Positions 23,330-35,284 of a stretch of 64,000 bases of DNA are shown one piece after another. The notes under the pieces were generated by a model that was not told the DNA's origin, searched no databases, and saw only the letters and a program-made list of their open reading frames with translations. The DNA is from Macrostomum hystrix. Its lineage: Eukaryota > Platyhelminthes > Macrostomidae. The stretch lies in assembly GCA_950097015.1 (NCBI GenBank), contig CATNEN010000012.1, forward strand, positions 551,501 to 615,500, written 5' to 3'. How positions within the stretch are numbered: the first letter of the stretch is position 1; every line of letters starts with the position of its first letter. The position numbers and the translations under genes are program-made.

Positions 23330-23835
23330 CTAGTTCTAGTTTCATTCTTGATTTCGATCTAGTTTCATTCTTGATCTAGTTCCATGGTCACAGATCTAGT
23401 TCCGTGGTCCCAGGTCTAGTTCCATGGTTTCAGGTCTAGTTCCATGGTCACAAATCTAGTTCCGTGGTCCCAGGTCTAGTTCCATGGTCCCAGGTCTAGT
23501 ACCATGGTCTCAGGTCTAGTTCCATGGTCCCAGGTCTAGTTCCATGGTCACAGATCTAGTTCCGTGGTCCCAGGTCTAGTTCCATGGTCCCAGGTCTAGT
23601 ACCATGGTCTCAGGTCTAGTTCCATGGTCCCAGGTCTAGTTCCATGGTCACAGATCTAGTTCCGTGGTCCCAGGTCTAGTTCCATGATCCCAGGTCTAGT
23701 TCCATGGTCCCAGGTCTAGTTCCATGATCCCAGGTCTAGTTCCCTGGTCCCAGGTCTAGTTCCATGGTCTCAAGTCTAGTTCCATGTTCCCAGGTCTAGT
23801 TCCATGGTCCCAGGTCTAGTTCCATGGGCCCAGGG
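23330..23835. repeat. 20-bp minisatellite (TAGTTCCATGGTCCCAGGTC)
   Basis: About 24 copies of TAGTTCCATGGTCCCAGGTC with CACAGATC and GTGG variants. Runs of the same variant order (CACAGATC then GTGG then CCATGG) repeat about every 120 bp, implying block duplication. Confidence 0.95.
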
Positions 23836-24319
23836 TCCAGAATTAAACAGAAGCGAAGTACTCGTTGGCTTCAAGAAACAACCAGATGACCCGAGTTGAC
23901 CCCCCTGCAGGTGAAAGCCCAATTGAGGCATAATTCCAATAGTCAGCTGGGCAAAATTGTAACAGAAAAAACACAACGGGGACACTACCAGCTGGTTTCG
24001 CCGGCCAATTGTGTAAAACTGAAAATACACGAAAATTGCATTTACACACCGCCAAGTACACCGCACTGCCACGCGACTGTAAAAACTACTGTCGTCGTCT
24101 TATAACGAATTAAACCAGTACAATAACAAACATCAATATTGCTACTTTTCTAATAGCTTGGCTTTATAATGCCCCCGTTAATAGGGTCGCGGTCAATGCA
24201 ATCGTCAAAGGTAAAAGGGCTTCCGAATGTTTGTTCTGAATGGGACATGCTGCTCTTAACCTATACTCGCTTGTGATTAACTCGATTCAGACTCAACTAA
24301 TCAATGTCTCAACCAGCCG

Positions 24320-24505
24320 GCCCAACTTCCCTACCCTCTCACCCACTTCCTTACCCTCTCACCCACTTCCTTACCCTCTCACCCACTTCCTTACCCTCTC
24401 ACCCACTTCCTTTCCCTCTCACCCACTTCCTTACCCTCTCACCTACTTCCTTACCATCTCACCGACTTCCTTACCCTCTTATCCACTTCCTTACCCCCTT
24501 ACACA
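24320..24505. repeat. 20-bp tandem repeat (CACCCACTTCCTTACCCTCT)
   Basis: About nine copies of CACCCACTTCCTTACCCTCT. It lies just beyond the probable COMMD3 3' end. Confidence 0.95.
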
Positions 24506-24862
24506 TCTCGCTTTAAAAATCGAAAAGAATATAGTTTTTCTTTTCTGTTACAATTGACATGAAAAACCAGTTCGACAATTCGTATTTTATTAGAAAACAA
24601 ACACGCTGGAGATTATCAGGCAAAATAGTATAAACACGAGTATCGCATTTGTATTTCCAAATATGAGACCAAACAGCTGTCTATAATTTATCACGTTACT
24701 ACTTGCAGTAGTGAAATAGATTCTAGCAAGAAAAGGAAGTGTGTTTTTAGCGAGAAAATAAACACAATGTCACGGCAGAATTTAAGACAACAGAAATGCA
24801 GATTTTCTATTGACGAAAACATTTTGTCGTTTTCACCAAAACAATTGTTTGCAACTATTTTG

Positions 24863-25465
24863 TCAATGGCCAGCCGCGGCGGCTGTGGACTCCACAGCAG
24901 CCAGAGCTTCGCGCAGCTGCGCCAGCAGATCCTGCATCTGATGCCGGCTGCAGCTCAGGCGCAACAGTGGCGCTGATGAATCAGGCGTGCCCGAGCCGAG
25001 GCGGTCGGTTTGAATTTCCAGGCGGTATTCCAGGCCAGACTGCTGCTGCTGATCCCTGCCTAGCTGCCAGTCCAATCGCCAGTCGACTCCAACAATGTGC
25101 GGCAGCCGGCCGGGTGTCAAATGCGCGGCTGGCACGGCGGCAGCATTGCTGACGAAGACAATATCTGTGGCCGACTTTGCGAATGCGGCCAAGTGTTGGC
25201 CAGAGAGCCCGCGCTCCTCTAGTGCAGTTAGGAGCGTTGATAATGGCTGACGCTGGCTCAGTGCCTCAGCAAGTGCAGCCACTAACACTGTGGCGGCCTC
25301 CTTCTCAGCGGGATCCGATGGCGGCGTGCCCTTGATGCTGCCAGCAGAGGCGCCAGTTGCTGCTAGGCAGAGATGGCAGGCTGAGTCGCACAGCTGGGCA
25401 AACCTAGCCAAAGGCAGCTGTTGGGAGGCTGATAGAACTGCTTCAAACCTGTGAGGCAAATCCAT
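24863..25465 (-). CDS. COMMD3: COMM domain-containing protein 3
   Basis: A single uninterrupted frame of 200 residues, close to the 195 of human COMMD3. The N-terminal half is a helical HN domain. The C-terminal COMM domain begins at LPHIVGVDWRLDWQLG and ends with LRLSCSRHQMQDLLAQLREA, matching COMMD3 in LPHI.DVSWRLEYQ and SCS.EQLQDL positions. COMMD proteins form the ring of the Commander complex, which recycles membrane cargo from endosomes and modulates NF-kappaB. A strong TTTCCTTTCTTTCAG acceptor ends at 25482, leaving only 16 nt before the ATG (25481-25466). An AATAAA on this strand lies at 24591-24586, about 270 bp past the stop. The gene is apparently intact; COMMD3 rather than another COMMD is my best match. 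Confidence 0.9.
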   Translation of the reverse strand: MDLPHRFEAVLSASQQLPLARFAQLCDSACHLCLAATGASAGSIKGTPPSDPAEKEAATVLVAALAEALSQRQPLSTLLTALEERGLSGQHLAAFAKSATDIVFVSNAAAVPAAHLTPGRLPHIVGVDWRLDWQLGRDQQQQSGLEYRLEIQTDRLGSGTPDSSAPLLRLSCSRHQMQDLLAQLREALAAVESTAAAAGH

Positions 25466-25496
25466 TGTGCAGACAGAGTGGCTGAAAGAAAGGAAA
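25466..25496 (-). promoter_or_regulatory. Splice acceptor 16 nt before the COMMD3 start
   Basis: A polypyrimidine tract ending CTTTCTTTCAG precedes a 16-nt leader and the ATG. It may receive a cis exon or a spliced leader; no leader exon is visible. Confidence 0.55.
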
Positions 25497-26732
25497 CAAC
25501 AGTTAGCAAGGGAAGTGTAGGCCCCATAATGTATGTTTTCTATGTGAAGAAGATTAAGAAGCTAAAAAGCCACTTTTGTTTTATAACTATTCATTTGTTG
25601 CTTGTGAAATAAACAAAAATAATGAAGATCATATTTAAGAATATGGAGCCCTGACAGCAAAAAGTATTTATACAGAGCAATTTTGCCTGAGTAGCTATTA
25701 ATTGTAGCCATAATAGACAAAATAAGAAAATGGTTCTAAAAGTCTATGGACCTATAATGACATATTTAACTACTGAGTCATACATTGCGTCTAGCTACCT
25801 CAATTTGTGTACATCAAAGCTGTAGTATAACCTGATAGACTTAGGCTTATTTTAAATTAATATTATGTCATGACAAAGGGACATAAAGGATTGAAGGAGC
25901 AAGAAAAGTTACAAATTAAGCTATTATTGGAAGGCTATGCAGATCAAACAATTGTTGATGTTAAGTATTTAAGAGCTAACTGGGGGAATCAAAGCAAAGC
26001 AATTTGGAAAACATCCATAACATACAACTTACAGCTTTTTTATCAGAATTTGTAACTAGACGAACAAACTAAATAATATCAATTGATATGTATACAGTCT
26101 ACATGATGCATGATTGCAAAAGTATTATTTGAAAGTATAGTTAAAAGATAGAAAAGATGCCTTCATGATTTACACGAATTGGCAATTGGAACGTCAAAAA
26201 ACTGAACACATACATGCACGATGCACTCGTGTCAGCAAGCCGAGCAAGGTCTTGTCTTGTGTCGATAAAATAACTTTAATTGTGCATCGATAAAGGTTAT
26301 GCTTATGCTTATGCTTAGTTCTTATGCTTATGCTTTGGAAATAAATGCTGGATAGAAAATAGAGACTTCAAAAAACCTCAATTTTTTTACTATGAGGCAG
26401 AAAGATTTTTTTAGTTAATTATATACTCAGAGGATTTCTTAAGGCAACAGTTTTGGTTTACTGCTGTGGTTAGCTTTCGTGAGGCACCTGTTTAAAATTT
26501 CTGATATATATCAGCTCCGACGGGTCCATCAAGGTAACTGGTGCGCGGACTTAATTATCACTGTATACAACTGTATACAACACAGAGAGCAACTATATTA
26601 TGCTTTGCTTAGTTTCTTAAAATTAAAAAAGTGTTCGAATAAGTACATTAATAGTTTTTGGAAACTTATTTACGACAAGCAAACCTTTCAATAGATAGTT
26701 AATACAACAACTTAAGTTGAACAATCACTGCT
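25497..26732. other. Intergenic region between divergent COMMD3 and C18orf63-like genes
   Basis: A+T-rich, about 1.2 kb, with a short CTTATGCTTATG run near 26295-26335. The two genes diverge, so this stretch should hold both promoters. The frame at 25870-26055 has no recognisable domain. Confidence 0.55.
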
Positions 26733-29700
26733 ATGTCTTATAATTTCGATTTTCAACCTGTTTGCAAAGACAATTTACTTTCTATCTTAGCAAAAGTTGA
26801 TCGTCGTTATGGTACACCTATGAATAGCCATCATATTGTGTCTAATCTGCCCCATATTTTTATTGCAAGGTAAAAGAGATTCTGATATGCAGACTGCTCA
26901 ACTGTGACAATTGCTCCTTCTGAAATTGGCAAAGTTTATAGGTTACTTTAATAATAAACCACTGATGAGGCACTTTGCATTTGCCCTCATAAATCCAAGC
27001 CAAGGCTGTGTGTGTTTCTATCCTAGAGGCCAATAAACCTTCTCTCTTAATTAACTTTCACTTGAAATACAAGCTTGTATGTTAGCTAAAAAACTTTTTT
27101 AAGCCACTAACTTTTATAATTACCATTCTAATTTTCAGGCAGCTGATCATTACTAACCAAAAAATTGTGATTGCTCCAAGCATTGATCCAGCTAACACAC
27201 ACATGATAATAATTGGAGAGGTAATATAAAAAAGTTTAAAAGGCCATTTTTTACTTAACTTGTTATGCTCTATCATGATATTATAGCCATTCTATTGTTT
27301 GTTTTAATATTCCATTAAGGAATTTTCTTAACAGTGGGAAGGCGTTTTATGGGTATATTCTTTCATGGACAAATGCACACTTATTCAGAAAAACAATAGT
27401 TGTAATATATAAACCATCACTAAGAGCCTTCAAAGGCTTAATGAATGTTGTTTTTAAAGTGTATAAAACGAATAGATTTTAAGTTGCTTACTATTTCATT
27501 TTGCTTTTTAGTAAATAAAGACAAAAGTGAAACATTTATCGACTAAGCTGATGCCACTTTACTTTTTAGTCTACCTATATGAGACAACCAGAGATCACCA
27601 ACAGGATCAAGAATCTTAAACTGACTGTAAGTAACTTTTGGTGATTTATATTTATGAGATATTCAATTTAAGCCTAGTTGCAATAAACCCTTTCCTTAGG
27701 TTTTGGCAACTGGCAAATGCAGTCAGGGAGACCTTGAGAATGCTTTGAAGTTTACAGTGCAGACTAGACTGAGCACTGGCTGGGCTCAGTGCAGCGACAT
27801 TCTATTACAAGGTAATTATATTTTTTCTTTTTAGCTGCCACAATTAAATGAATGCAACTTTTTCCTTCTTTTCACTTCTTACAGAAAATGTGTTTTAAGT
27901 TCTACTGCCAGTAGTGCAAATAAAAATATCTTTCTTGGCACTTATCATCTATACAAAATTCTTTTACATGTAGTCACATAGTATATATGCATTTTTTCTT
28001 GATTGCTATGCTTCCATAACAGAACAATATATTATAGTATCGCTTGATTTAATTTAAGTGAAGCTCTTTGGGAAACCTAGAAAAACGGCTGGGCGATATG
28101 CTTTTTTAATCTTAAGAATCGTATTACATTATAACTTTAAAACCAACTGTTTGCTTCCAGGCTATGAGTTCCTTAATCCGACTAACCGAGCTTCGATTCT
28201 CGGAGTTAGTAAGTTTCGCAGACAAATATTCTTTCAAATGTATTGAGTTTGCTCAGGGATATTTTTAAGCAGTAGATTGTGTCTCTTCTTTCAAGAGTTC
28301 AACTTCTTTTACTCTGAGAGCAGTCTGAAGATGGTTGTGAAGGCGGAGAGCTCGCTACTGCCAAACTTTTCTGTAAGAGCCAGTTGTCTAATTTGAAGCT
28401 ACTTTTTTATAATTTTCTTTGAACGGCCAATCAGTGTATATTGAAAAGACAATGTCGTTACATTCACCTATCATTTGGCTGAAAATGAAAGCTCGTATCT
28501 ATCTTCGTTAATATCTTAAACATTCCAAATCCAGGTGAAGGAGCTCGGCATTCCACCTGAGGTTGTCTCTGGCTTTCTGAACACGCCCGACGGCTTCATA
28601 CTTGAGGACCATATTCCGAATCGCTGGGTTCACGTTCTACCGACGTGAGCATCGCATCCTGCTGGCCATAGTTTGCCTCAATATTTTACTTATCCCTCTT
28701 TTATTAGAAACACTTTGTATGTCTTAAGAGTCTGCTCCCACAAAACTTTAGAGCAGGTCTTAACTGTGCTTCCAGAGACCTTCTGTAGCTCTTAACTTTC
28801 TATTTTTTAATAACCTTGAGGGGTAATAATTCAGCTCATAAACTCAACTACTAGCGGTCTTTCGGAAATTTTATATTCCAGCATGAAGAAAGGTGAAATT
28901 GTGGAAATCCGCAAGACCCTTCCTATTGGCGCGCCTTTCAATTCCTACGAGGAGCTTAAGATCTACTGGCTGAGTCTGGTGAGTATTTCTCGCGTGACAG
29001 ACCCAGCTGAAGTCTGCTAATCAAGTTTTTGTACACACGAAGAGACGTTGATCATAGTTAAAGTGCCATATCAATGCCCCGTTGCTATTCGTGCAGTACG
29101 GCTACCAGCTTCCACCCAACGAGTCGGACATCTACTACGTGCAGGTGTTGTTCCGCCTGATCTCGCCGGAACCTCTCACCTATCCGTCCTGCTGCATCCG
29201 GCCCGGTGGTCTTCGCCCAACCGCTAGCCACGACCGACTGCCGACCAACGTAGTGCGTCAATTTGTCCTCGACACTCTGCGCCAGTCCCGACAACTTTTG
29301 TCCGACTTTGAGCTGCATTTGATTGATCCCAGAGTCGCTGGGACCCCTGTGGGCGCAGCTAATGCAACGACGTCCACTGCCAGCCAATACTGCGATCGCC
29401 TGACTCAAAGCCAAGCGCCACCTGCCGCAGCTACGGCAGGCGTGAAGCGATCGGCAGACGCTTCTAGGGTTGATGCAAACACCGGATACAGCGCTGACGG
29501 CCTTGCTCTGCGACGTCAAGACAACTACTGCTATCCAGGTTTCTACCGTGATTACGAAACCAAGTCACAGGGACGGAATCGCTTTTATGATAGCTACAAC
29601 CAAGGTCGCAGTTGCAACGATACAACTTTCATCGAGGGTCGCAACCTCGAGGAAGGCAGCAACTCCCAGGGCCGCAACCGCGAGGAAGGAAGCTACTCCC

Positions 29701-30062
29701 AGGGTCGCAACCTCGAGGAAGGCAGCAACTCCCAGGGCCGCAACCGCGAGGAAGGAAGCTACTCCCAGGGCCGCAACCGCGAGGAAGGAAGCTACTCCCA
29801 GGGCCGCAACCGCGAGGAAGGAAGCTACTCCCAGGGCCGCAACCGCGAGGAAGGCAGCTACTCCCAGGGCCGCAACCGCGAGGAAGGAAGCTACTCCCAG
29901 GGCCGCAACCGCGAGGAAGGCAGCAACTCCCAGGGTCTCAGCCGCGATCAAGACGGCTACGGTCAGGATCGCAACAGAGAAGACGACGCCGACTCTGATG
30001 GCCCATCTGCGGCTAAGCAGCCTCGTGCCCGTCAATTGATTGACTACGCCAACGAGCAGTGA
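26733..30062 (+). CDS. C18orf63: C18orf63-like protein (DUF4708), nine exons
   Basis: Exons 26733-26869, 27139-27220, 27570-27626, 27700-27811, 28161-28208, 28296-28372, 28535-28644, 28882-28978 and 29097-30062 join in phase at GT-AG sites and encode 561 residues. From memory of human C18orf63, the matching blocks are RQLIITNQ (RQLLFLHQ), TRLSTGWAQCSDILLQG (ARLAPAWNKTGHLLIQG), NRWVHVLPTMKKGEIVEI (SNWCYVLPSMKMGQIINI), PFNSYEELKIYW...YGYQLP ([21 protein letters not shown]) and LTYPSCCIRP (FTYPLSCIR). The human function is not established. The last exon adds a disordered tail with about ten 11-residue repeats of the type QGRNREEGSYS. ATTAAA at 30421 or AATAAA at 30663 could end the transcript. 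The ATG choice rests on exon 1 being the only open segment in phase with exon 2. Confidence 0.85.
29097..30062 (+). CDS. C18orf63: Last exon of the C18orf63-like gene with coding minisatellite
   Basis: It begins YGYQLPPNESDIYYVQVLF, the conserved end of the DUF4708 region, then becomes low complexity. About residues 180-285 of this exon are tandem 11-mers rich in Glu, Arg, Gly, Ser and Asn. It ends with an acidic and basic tail, ARQLIDYANEQ, before TGA. Confidence 0.88.
   Translation, partial: YGYQLPPNESDIYYVQVLFRLISPEPLTYPSCCIRPGGLRPTASHDRLPTNVVRQFVLDTLRQSRQLLSDFELHLIDPRVAGTPVGAANATTSTASQYCDRLTQSQAPPAAATAGVKRSADASRVDANTGYSADGLALRRQDNYCYPGFYRDYETKSQGRNRFYDSYNQGRSCNDTTFIEGRNLEEGSNSQGRNREEGSYSQGRNLEEGSNSQGRNREEGSYSQGRNREEGSYSQGRNREEGSYSQGRNREEGSYSQGRNREEGSYSQGRNREEGSNSQGLSRDQDGYGQDRNREDDADSDGPSAAKQPRARQLIDYANEQ
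29640..29940 (+). repeat. 33-bp coding minisatellite
   Basis: About nine copies of a 33-bp unit (CAGGGCCGCAACCGCGAGGA core) lie inside the coding exon. Both alternative plus frames and one minus frame also stay open here as a side effect. Confidence 0.95.
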
Positions 30063-32429
30063 AAGAAATACGTCCGGTCTTGTGAACGAATGGTAATGTG
30101 CTGACGATGTAACTAACTTTAGTTAACAGGTGGTGGGGTTTTGTCATTTTTTCCCTTTAGCCTTTTTGTAAGACACTATCGACAGAGCTAATTTTTTGAT
30201 AAACTTTTTTGGCAGCTCGAATCGAGCCATACTACGTTCTCAGTTAAAGATTTAAGCCATTTTTGGTCCTTTATACAGATCGTTTTTTTACTTTAATTAG
30301 TTCAAGTTTTTTAAGTTTGTATCGCCTACTTACTTTACGATACTATTAATATTTATTTAGTTTGTGCCTGTTTTGGCTTTTAAGTGTGTTGTGTTATCAT
30401 CTGTGTATAGTTACTTTTATATTAAACATACTCGTAATTCAACATTTGTAGTAAAACTCGGGTTCTAACTCGTTTGTTAACACATTCGACTTTGATAGAT
30501 TGTTGCTGAGGCGACGGTTTGCAAAAAAGTCTACTAGCATCTGTTAATCAATCCCATAGCAGGATGTAATGGTATCAACGTCTCGTATTTATATATGTTC
30601 AGTTTCTCTTCAATATTGCTACATAAAGTTTTACAATTATGCTGATTGAGTAACCTCGGTTTAATAAATTTTTATACGTTCTTTTCCTACTGTTTTTCGT
30701 TGTTGTTTTTTGCTATTACAGTAGGCACGTCTTTTGGCTACCTGCTTTGCCCGATGTTTTGTTTTCGTTTTACATGTTTTTTGCAATTTTCTCCTACATA
30801 CTTTGGATGTTCGTAACGCGTGCCTATTATCTCACGCGTATCGGTGGTGAAAGTTAATAAAAATGTTACTTTCTCTCAAAATTTTGTCTTTAAAATGTCT
30901 CTGGTAGTAAATTAGTGCCACTTGACAGTTAAACAGTTAACAGCTTAACTCAGCTAAAATAGCCCTGGCCGCCAACCAGGATTTAAAGAACATCTGGTCC
31001 AAAGGAGTTTTTTAGACTCAAGAACAGAGGAGATTAATTGTTTTAAATTCAATTAATTTGCATGCATGTAATCTAGCGTCCCATGATGCTTCACGGGACA
31101 AAAACACTGGATACAATAAATCTCTTAGATCTGTCCGTGTGTCTTACCTGTCCGTCTGTCGGGCTGTCTGTCTGTTCCCCTCAAGCATATATATATAATA
31201 GTTCGCATCTTACCATTAGCTAGCAATATTGGAGTCCAAAAGAACTCGGGTCAAGGTCAAGGTGTCAATCGATGTGCTATCAAGATGCGTTTAAGCGATC
31301 AGCTATTGACGATTATTCAATTGTTAAAGCATTAAGAGGTAAAATGTCAGTGGTCTTCATTCGCTCGTATATTTCTCGGAATTAGCTTCTATCCACATTT
31401 TTCTTAGTTTTTAAACTAAAATCAAAATTTATAATTAATAAAGCTGCGTAATTTCCTTTACTTAAAAAAGGTTTGTTTCTGAAACTTTCAAAATACAATA
31501 AATGGAAATCTTCGGTTGCCCTACAGCTGTTCGTTCTCGCACGAATTTAAATCAAGGATCAGTTGACATCGTGCCCAGTGTTAAAGTATTAATTACTATT
31601 TCCTTTCTTAATTAAGATTCGCGCATATATGTGGATTAATGGAGTGGACATATAATATGCCCCAACAGCTATTGATTGTGTTTAATTTAAGCGTTTCGCT
31701 ATTTCTTTAACGGAAAACAAATTTCTACTATTTAGGCACGGCACGAGCACGACTAAGCTTAGTTCTTAAAATAAAAAAAGAAGTACTTGGGGAAAATAAT
31801 GTGCCAGGGTCTTCAAAAAACTATAATGACATAAAACAGACCTACTTCAAGCTACCAAGAATTAAGAAATAGAAAATATTTGTATCAAAGCACAAATGCA
31901 CATAGCATGATTAGCTATACTTTTTAGATATTAGGCCTACTGCATACTTTTTCTAAACTAGATCCTAGCCTTAAGTAATATTACATGTATTGTGTAATTT
32001 TTATGAATATTTTTGGTCAGCTTTCTTTGATTTGGTTAGCTTATGTCGTAGAGCTCTTTGTGTTAAAATATTTAGTTTTCATTTATTAAAAACCTTACTA
32101 TATTACACTGAATTGGCTTTAGAAATATTTTTTTATTTCTAGGCTTCTAGTGGACTGAATTTGTCCAACCTCACACATAGTGCTCCTTCACATAGGATTT
32201 TATCCCAAAATTTATTATCACAAAAATTTACTGACTTGTTTAGAGTTTCTCTGACCTGCTTTTCTCTCTTCAAATAACAAACACAGAAACACATTGAAAG
32301 CTTTTCTCTTTACTTGAAACTAACTTTCTCTCAGGCACCAAGAAATAGGCAAATGTTTAGCTCTTGCAAGTGGCTATATTTATACATTATTTTTGGAGTG
32401 GGCATCCAATGTATTTAAACAAAGATAAA
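30063..32429. other. 3' UTR and A+T-rich spacer up to the Helitron array
   Basis: The first 400-600 bp are probably 3' UTR of the C18orf63-like gene. The rest is A+T-rich with no supported coding region. The last base before the Helitron, A at 32429, fits the usual A|T Helitron target. Confidence 0.5.
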
Positions 32430-32955
32430 TCTATATATATAAAAGTGAAAACTCTGTCTGTGTGTGTGTGTGTCTGTCTGTGTGTGTGCAACCTTTTGTC
32501 TTTATAGACGCCGAAACCGCTCAACCAAATCGCACCAAACTTTGCACATACCTAAAACCACCTACGCTGAGTGCAATAGGCTACTCAAATTCCCGAAAAA
32601 TCATTTCCTTCCTGCTCAAAAGTGCAAAAAACTGCTCAAAATCGTCAAAAAAATCACTCAATTCGAGATATCGTCGCCCCACTTTGTCAGATTTTCTCCA
32701 AATTTGATCCACTTACACTTTACATGTTTTCCAACAATGCTGTCAATTTTGAACATCTCTACTCAATCCAGAGCAAAGCTGCATCATCTCAAAGTGAGTC
32801 ACTTTTTGTTTTCCGAGGACAGCCACCCCAACTCCCCTGCGCCACTCTGCGGGCCAAATTTTATTACAGCCACCCCCTCCCTTCCCCGGGCGCCGGAACC
32901 CCAGACTGTACATTGTATTTCAAGCCGTGAATGTACACAGCCCAAACCCCTAGAC

Positions 32956-33853
32956 CAGGGGTCGGCAAACTCCGGCCCGCGGGCCAGATGCGGCCCTCGA
33001 AGCTCCCAAATCCGGCCCGTTGCCCCTTCTGACATCTACAGTGTCCTGTTTCATCTTTCTCGGTCTAATCCCTCCCGTGTCTCATCTCTCCAGTGTCTTA
33101 TCTCTCCACTGTCTTATCTTACCCGTGTCTCATCTCTCCAGTGTCTCATCTCTCCAGTGTCTCATCTCTCCCGTGTCTCATCTCTCCAGTGTCTCATCTC
33201 TCCCGTGTCTCATCTCTCCCGTGTCCCATCTCTTCCGTGTCTCATCTCTCCCGTGTCTCATCTCTCCCGTGTCTCATCTCTCCACTGTCTTATCTTACCC
33301 GTGTCTCATCTCTCCAGTGTCTCATCTCTCCAGTGTCTCATCTCTCCCGTGTCTCATCTCTCCCGTGTCTCATCTCTTCCGTGTCTCATCTCTCCCGTGT
33401 CTCATCTCTCCAGTGTCTCATCTCTCCACTGTCTTATCTTACCCGTGTCTCATCTCTCCAGTGTCTCATCTCTTCCGTGTCTCATCTCTCCCGTGTCTCA
33501 TCTCTTCCGTGTCTCATCTCTTCTGTGTCTCATCTCTCCCGTGTCTCATCTCTTCTGTGTCTCATCTCTCCCGTGTCTAATCTCTTCCGTGTCTCATCTC
33601 TCCCGTGTCTCATCTCTCCCGTGTCTCATCTCTTCTGTGTCTCATCTCTCCCGTGTCTAATCTCTCCTGTGTCTCATCTCTCCCGTGTCTAATCTCTCCC
33701 CTGTCTCATCTCTCCCGTGTCTAATCTCTCGCGTGTCTAATCTCTCCCGTGTCTTATCTCTCCCCTATCTCATATTTATACAGTCAATGCGGCCCGCTGT
33801 CGTCTTTTAGGTTCTCTCTTTGGCCCGCCAGCAAATAAGTTTGCCTACCCCTG
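32956..33853. mobile_element. Non-autonomous hAT element nested in Helitron unit 1
   Basis: Terminal inverted repeats are CAGGGGTCGGCAAACT at the left and, inverted, CAGGGGTAGGCAAACT at the right. Flanking 8-bp duplications are CCCTAGAC (32948-32955) and CCCTTGAC (33854-33861), one mismatch. The other Helitron units show the uninterrupted site CCCTAGACTG. The ends with CCGGCCCGCGGGCC are typical of animal hAT MITEs. The interior is almost entirely a 16-bp minisatellite. Confidence 0.9.
33040..33770. repeat. 16-bp minisatellite inside the hAT element
   Basis: About 45 copies of CTCATCTCTCCCGTGT with CCAG, TTCC and CACT variants. Long apparent proteins here (to 398 residues) are artefacts of the repeat. 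Confidence 0.95.
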
Positions 33854-34521
33854 CCCTTGACTGTCTACTGGCCCCCAAGCAGCACTGAGACTGAGTGCGT
33901 GCGTGTGAAAACTCTGTGTGTGTGTGTGCAACCTTTTGTCTTTATAGACGCCGAAACCGCTCAACCAAATCGCACCAAACTTTGCACATACCTAAAACCA
34001 CCTACGCTGAGTGCAATAGGCTACTCAAATTCCCGAAAAATCATTTCCTTCCTGCTCAAAAGTGCAAAAAGCTGCTCAAAAATCGTCAAAAAATCACTCA
34101 ATTCGACATATCGTCGCCCCACTTTGTTAGATTTTCTCCAAATTTGATCCACTTACACTTTACATGTTTTCCAACAATGCTGTCAATTTTGAACATCTCT
34201 ACTCAATCCAGAGCAAAGCTGCATCATCTCAAAGTGAGTCACTTTTTGTTTTCCGAGGACAGCCACCCCAACTCCCCTCCGCCACTCTGCGGGCCAAATT
34301 TTATTACAGCCACCCCCTCCCTTCCCCGGGCGCCGAAGCCCCAGACTGTACATTGTATTTCAAGCCGTGAATGTACACAGCCCAAACCCCTAGACTGTCT
34401 ACTGGCCCCCAAGCAGCACTGAGACTGAGTGCGGTGAGTGCGGTGGCGTCCCAGTGCGCAGGGCTCTCCGGTCGATATTTCTCTCCAGCCAGCCTGGGAT
34501 AGAAGAAAGAGAGAGGCTGGC

Positions 34522-35127
34522 GTTGACTGGCTGTCAGAGAGGGCAATTCTGTGTCCTAGAAATGATGCCGCCAACGAAATTAACTACCAACTGCTTCAGG
34601 AGTTGCCAGGTGCAGTTTTCACCTACAAGTCAATTGATACAACGTTGACTGATGACACCGCTGTGGAGTATCCTGTTGAGTTTCTGAACTCTCTAGATCC
34701 TCCTGGAACTCCATCGCACAACTTGCAGCTGAAAGTTGGGGCACCAATTATGCTCCTCCGCAACCTGAATGCGCCAAGGCTGTGTAACGGCACCAGACTG
34801 ATAGTCAGGCGGCTCTTCCCACACGTGATTGAGGCCACGATAATGACTGGATCTGGCAGAGGAGAGTCTGTGTTCGTTCCCCGGATTCCAATTATCCCCA
34901 CGGACCTGCCATTTCAGTTCAAGCGACTGCAGTTCCCTGTGAGAGTGTGCTTTGCAATGACTATTAACAAGGCTCAGGGACAGTCGCTGAAGGTGGCTGG
35001 CATCATGCTCCTTGCTTCTCGCATGGGCAGCTTTATGTCGCCTGCTCCCGTGTTGGAACTCCAGCTGGCCTATTCATTTTCGCACCAAGGGGAAGAACGA
35101 AGAATGTGGTGTATCCCCAGGCCTTGA
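34522..35127 (+). pseudogene. Helitron helicase C-terminal fragment, frameshifted (unit 1)
   Basis: From WLSERAILCPRNDAANEI through CFAMTINKAQGQSL the frame matches the Pif1-type helicase tail of units 2 and 3. After KVAGI a deletion that removes the NLETP codons shifts the frame, so the LYVACSRV motif is lost and the ORF ends in unrelated residues. Confidence 0.85.
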
Positions 35128-35284
35128 GGTGACTCGCAAGCAATTAATAGAAAAGTAGTCACGAATTGACCTTGACCTGTCTAACTCTGAACTCTGAAGC
35201 AGTTTAATTTTGTTTCTTTGACATTGTTATTGTTATGCCATGGCTATTTTCTTTATGTATACGCGTGTACATGCATACTGTATA

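Noticed and set aside
24767-24976. Plus-strand frame antisense to COMMD3
   Set aside because: It overlaps the end of COMMD3 and has no domain; its upstream part is A+T-rich non-coding sequence.
32462-33692. Open frames over the Helitron 5' region and hAT array
   Set aside because: The Helitron 5' segment is conserved non-coding sequence repeated in each unit, and the rest is a 16-bp array.
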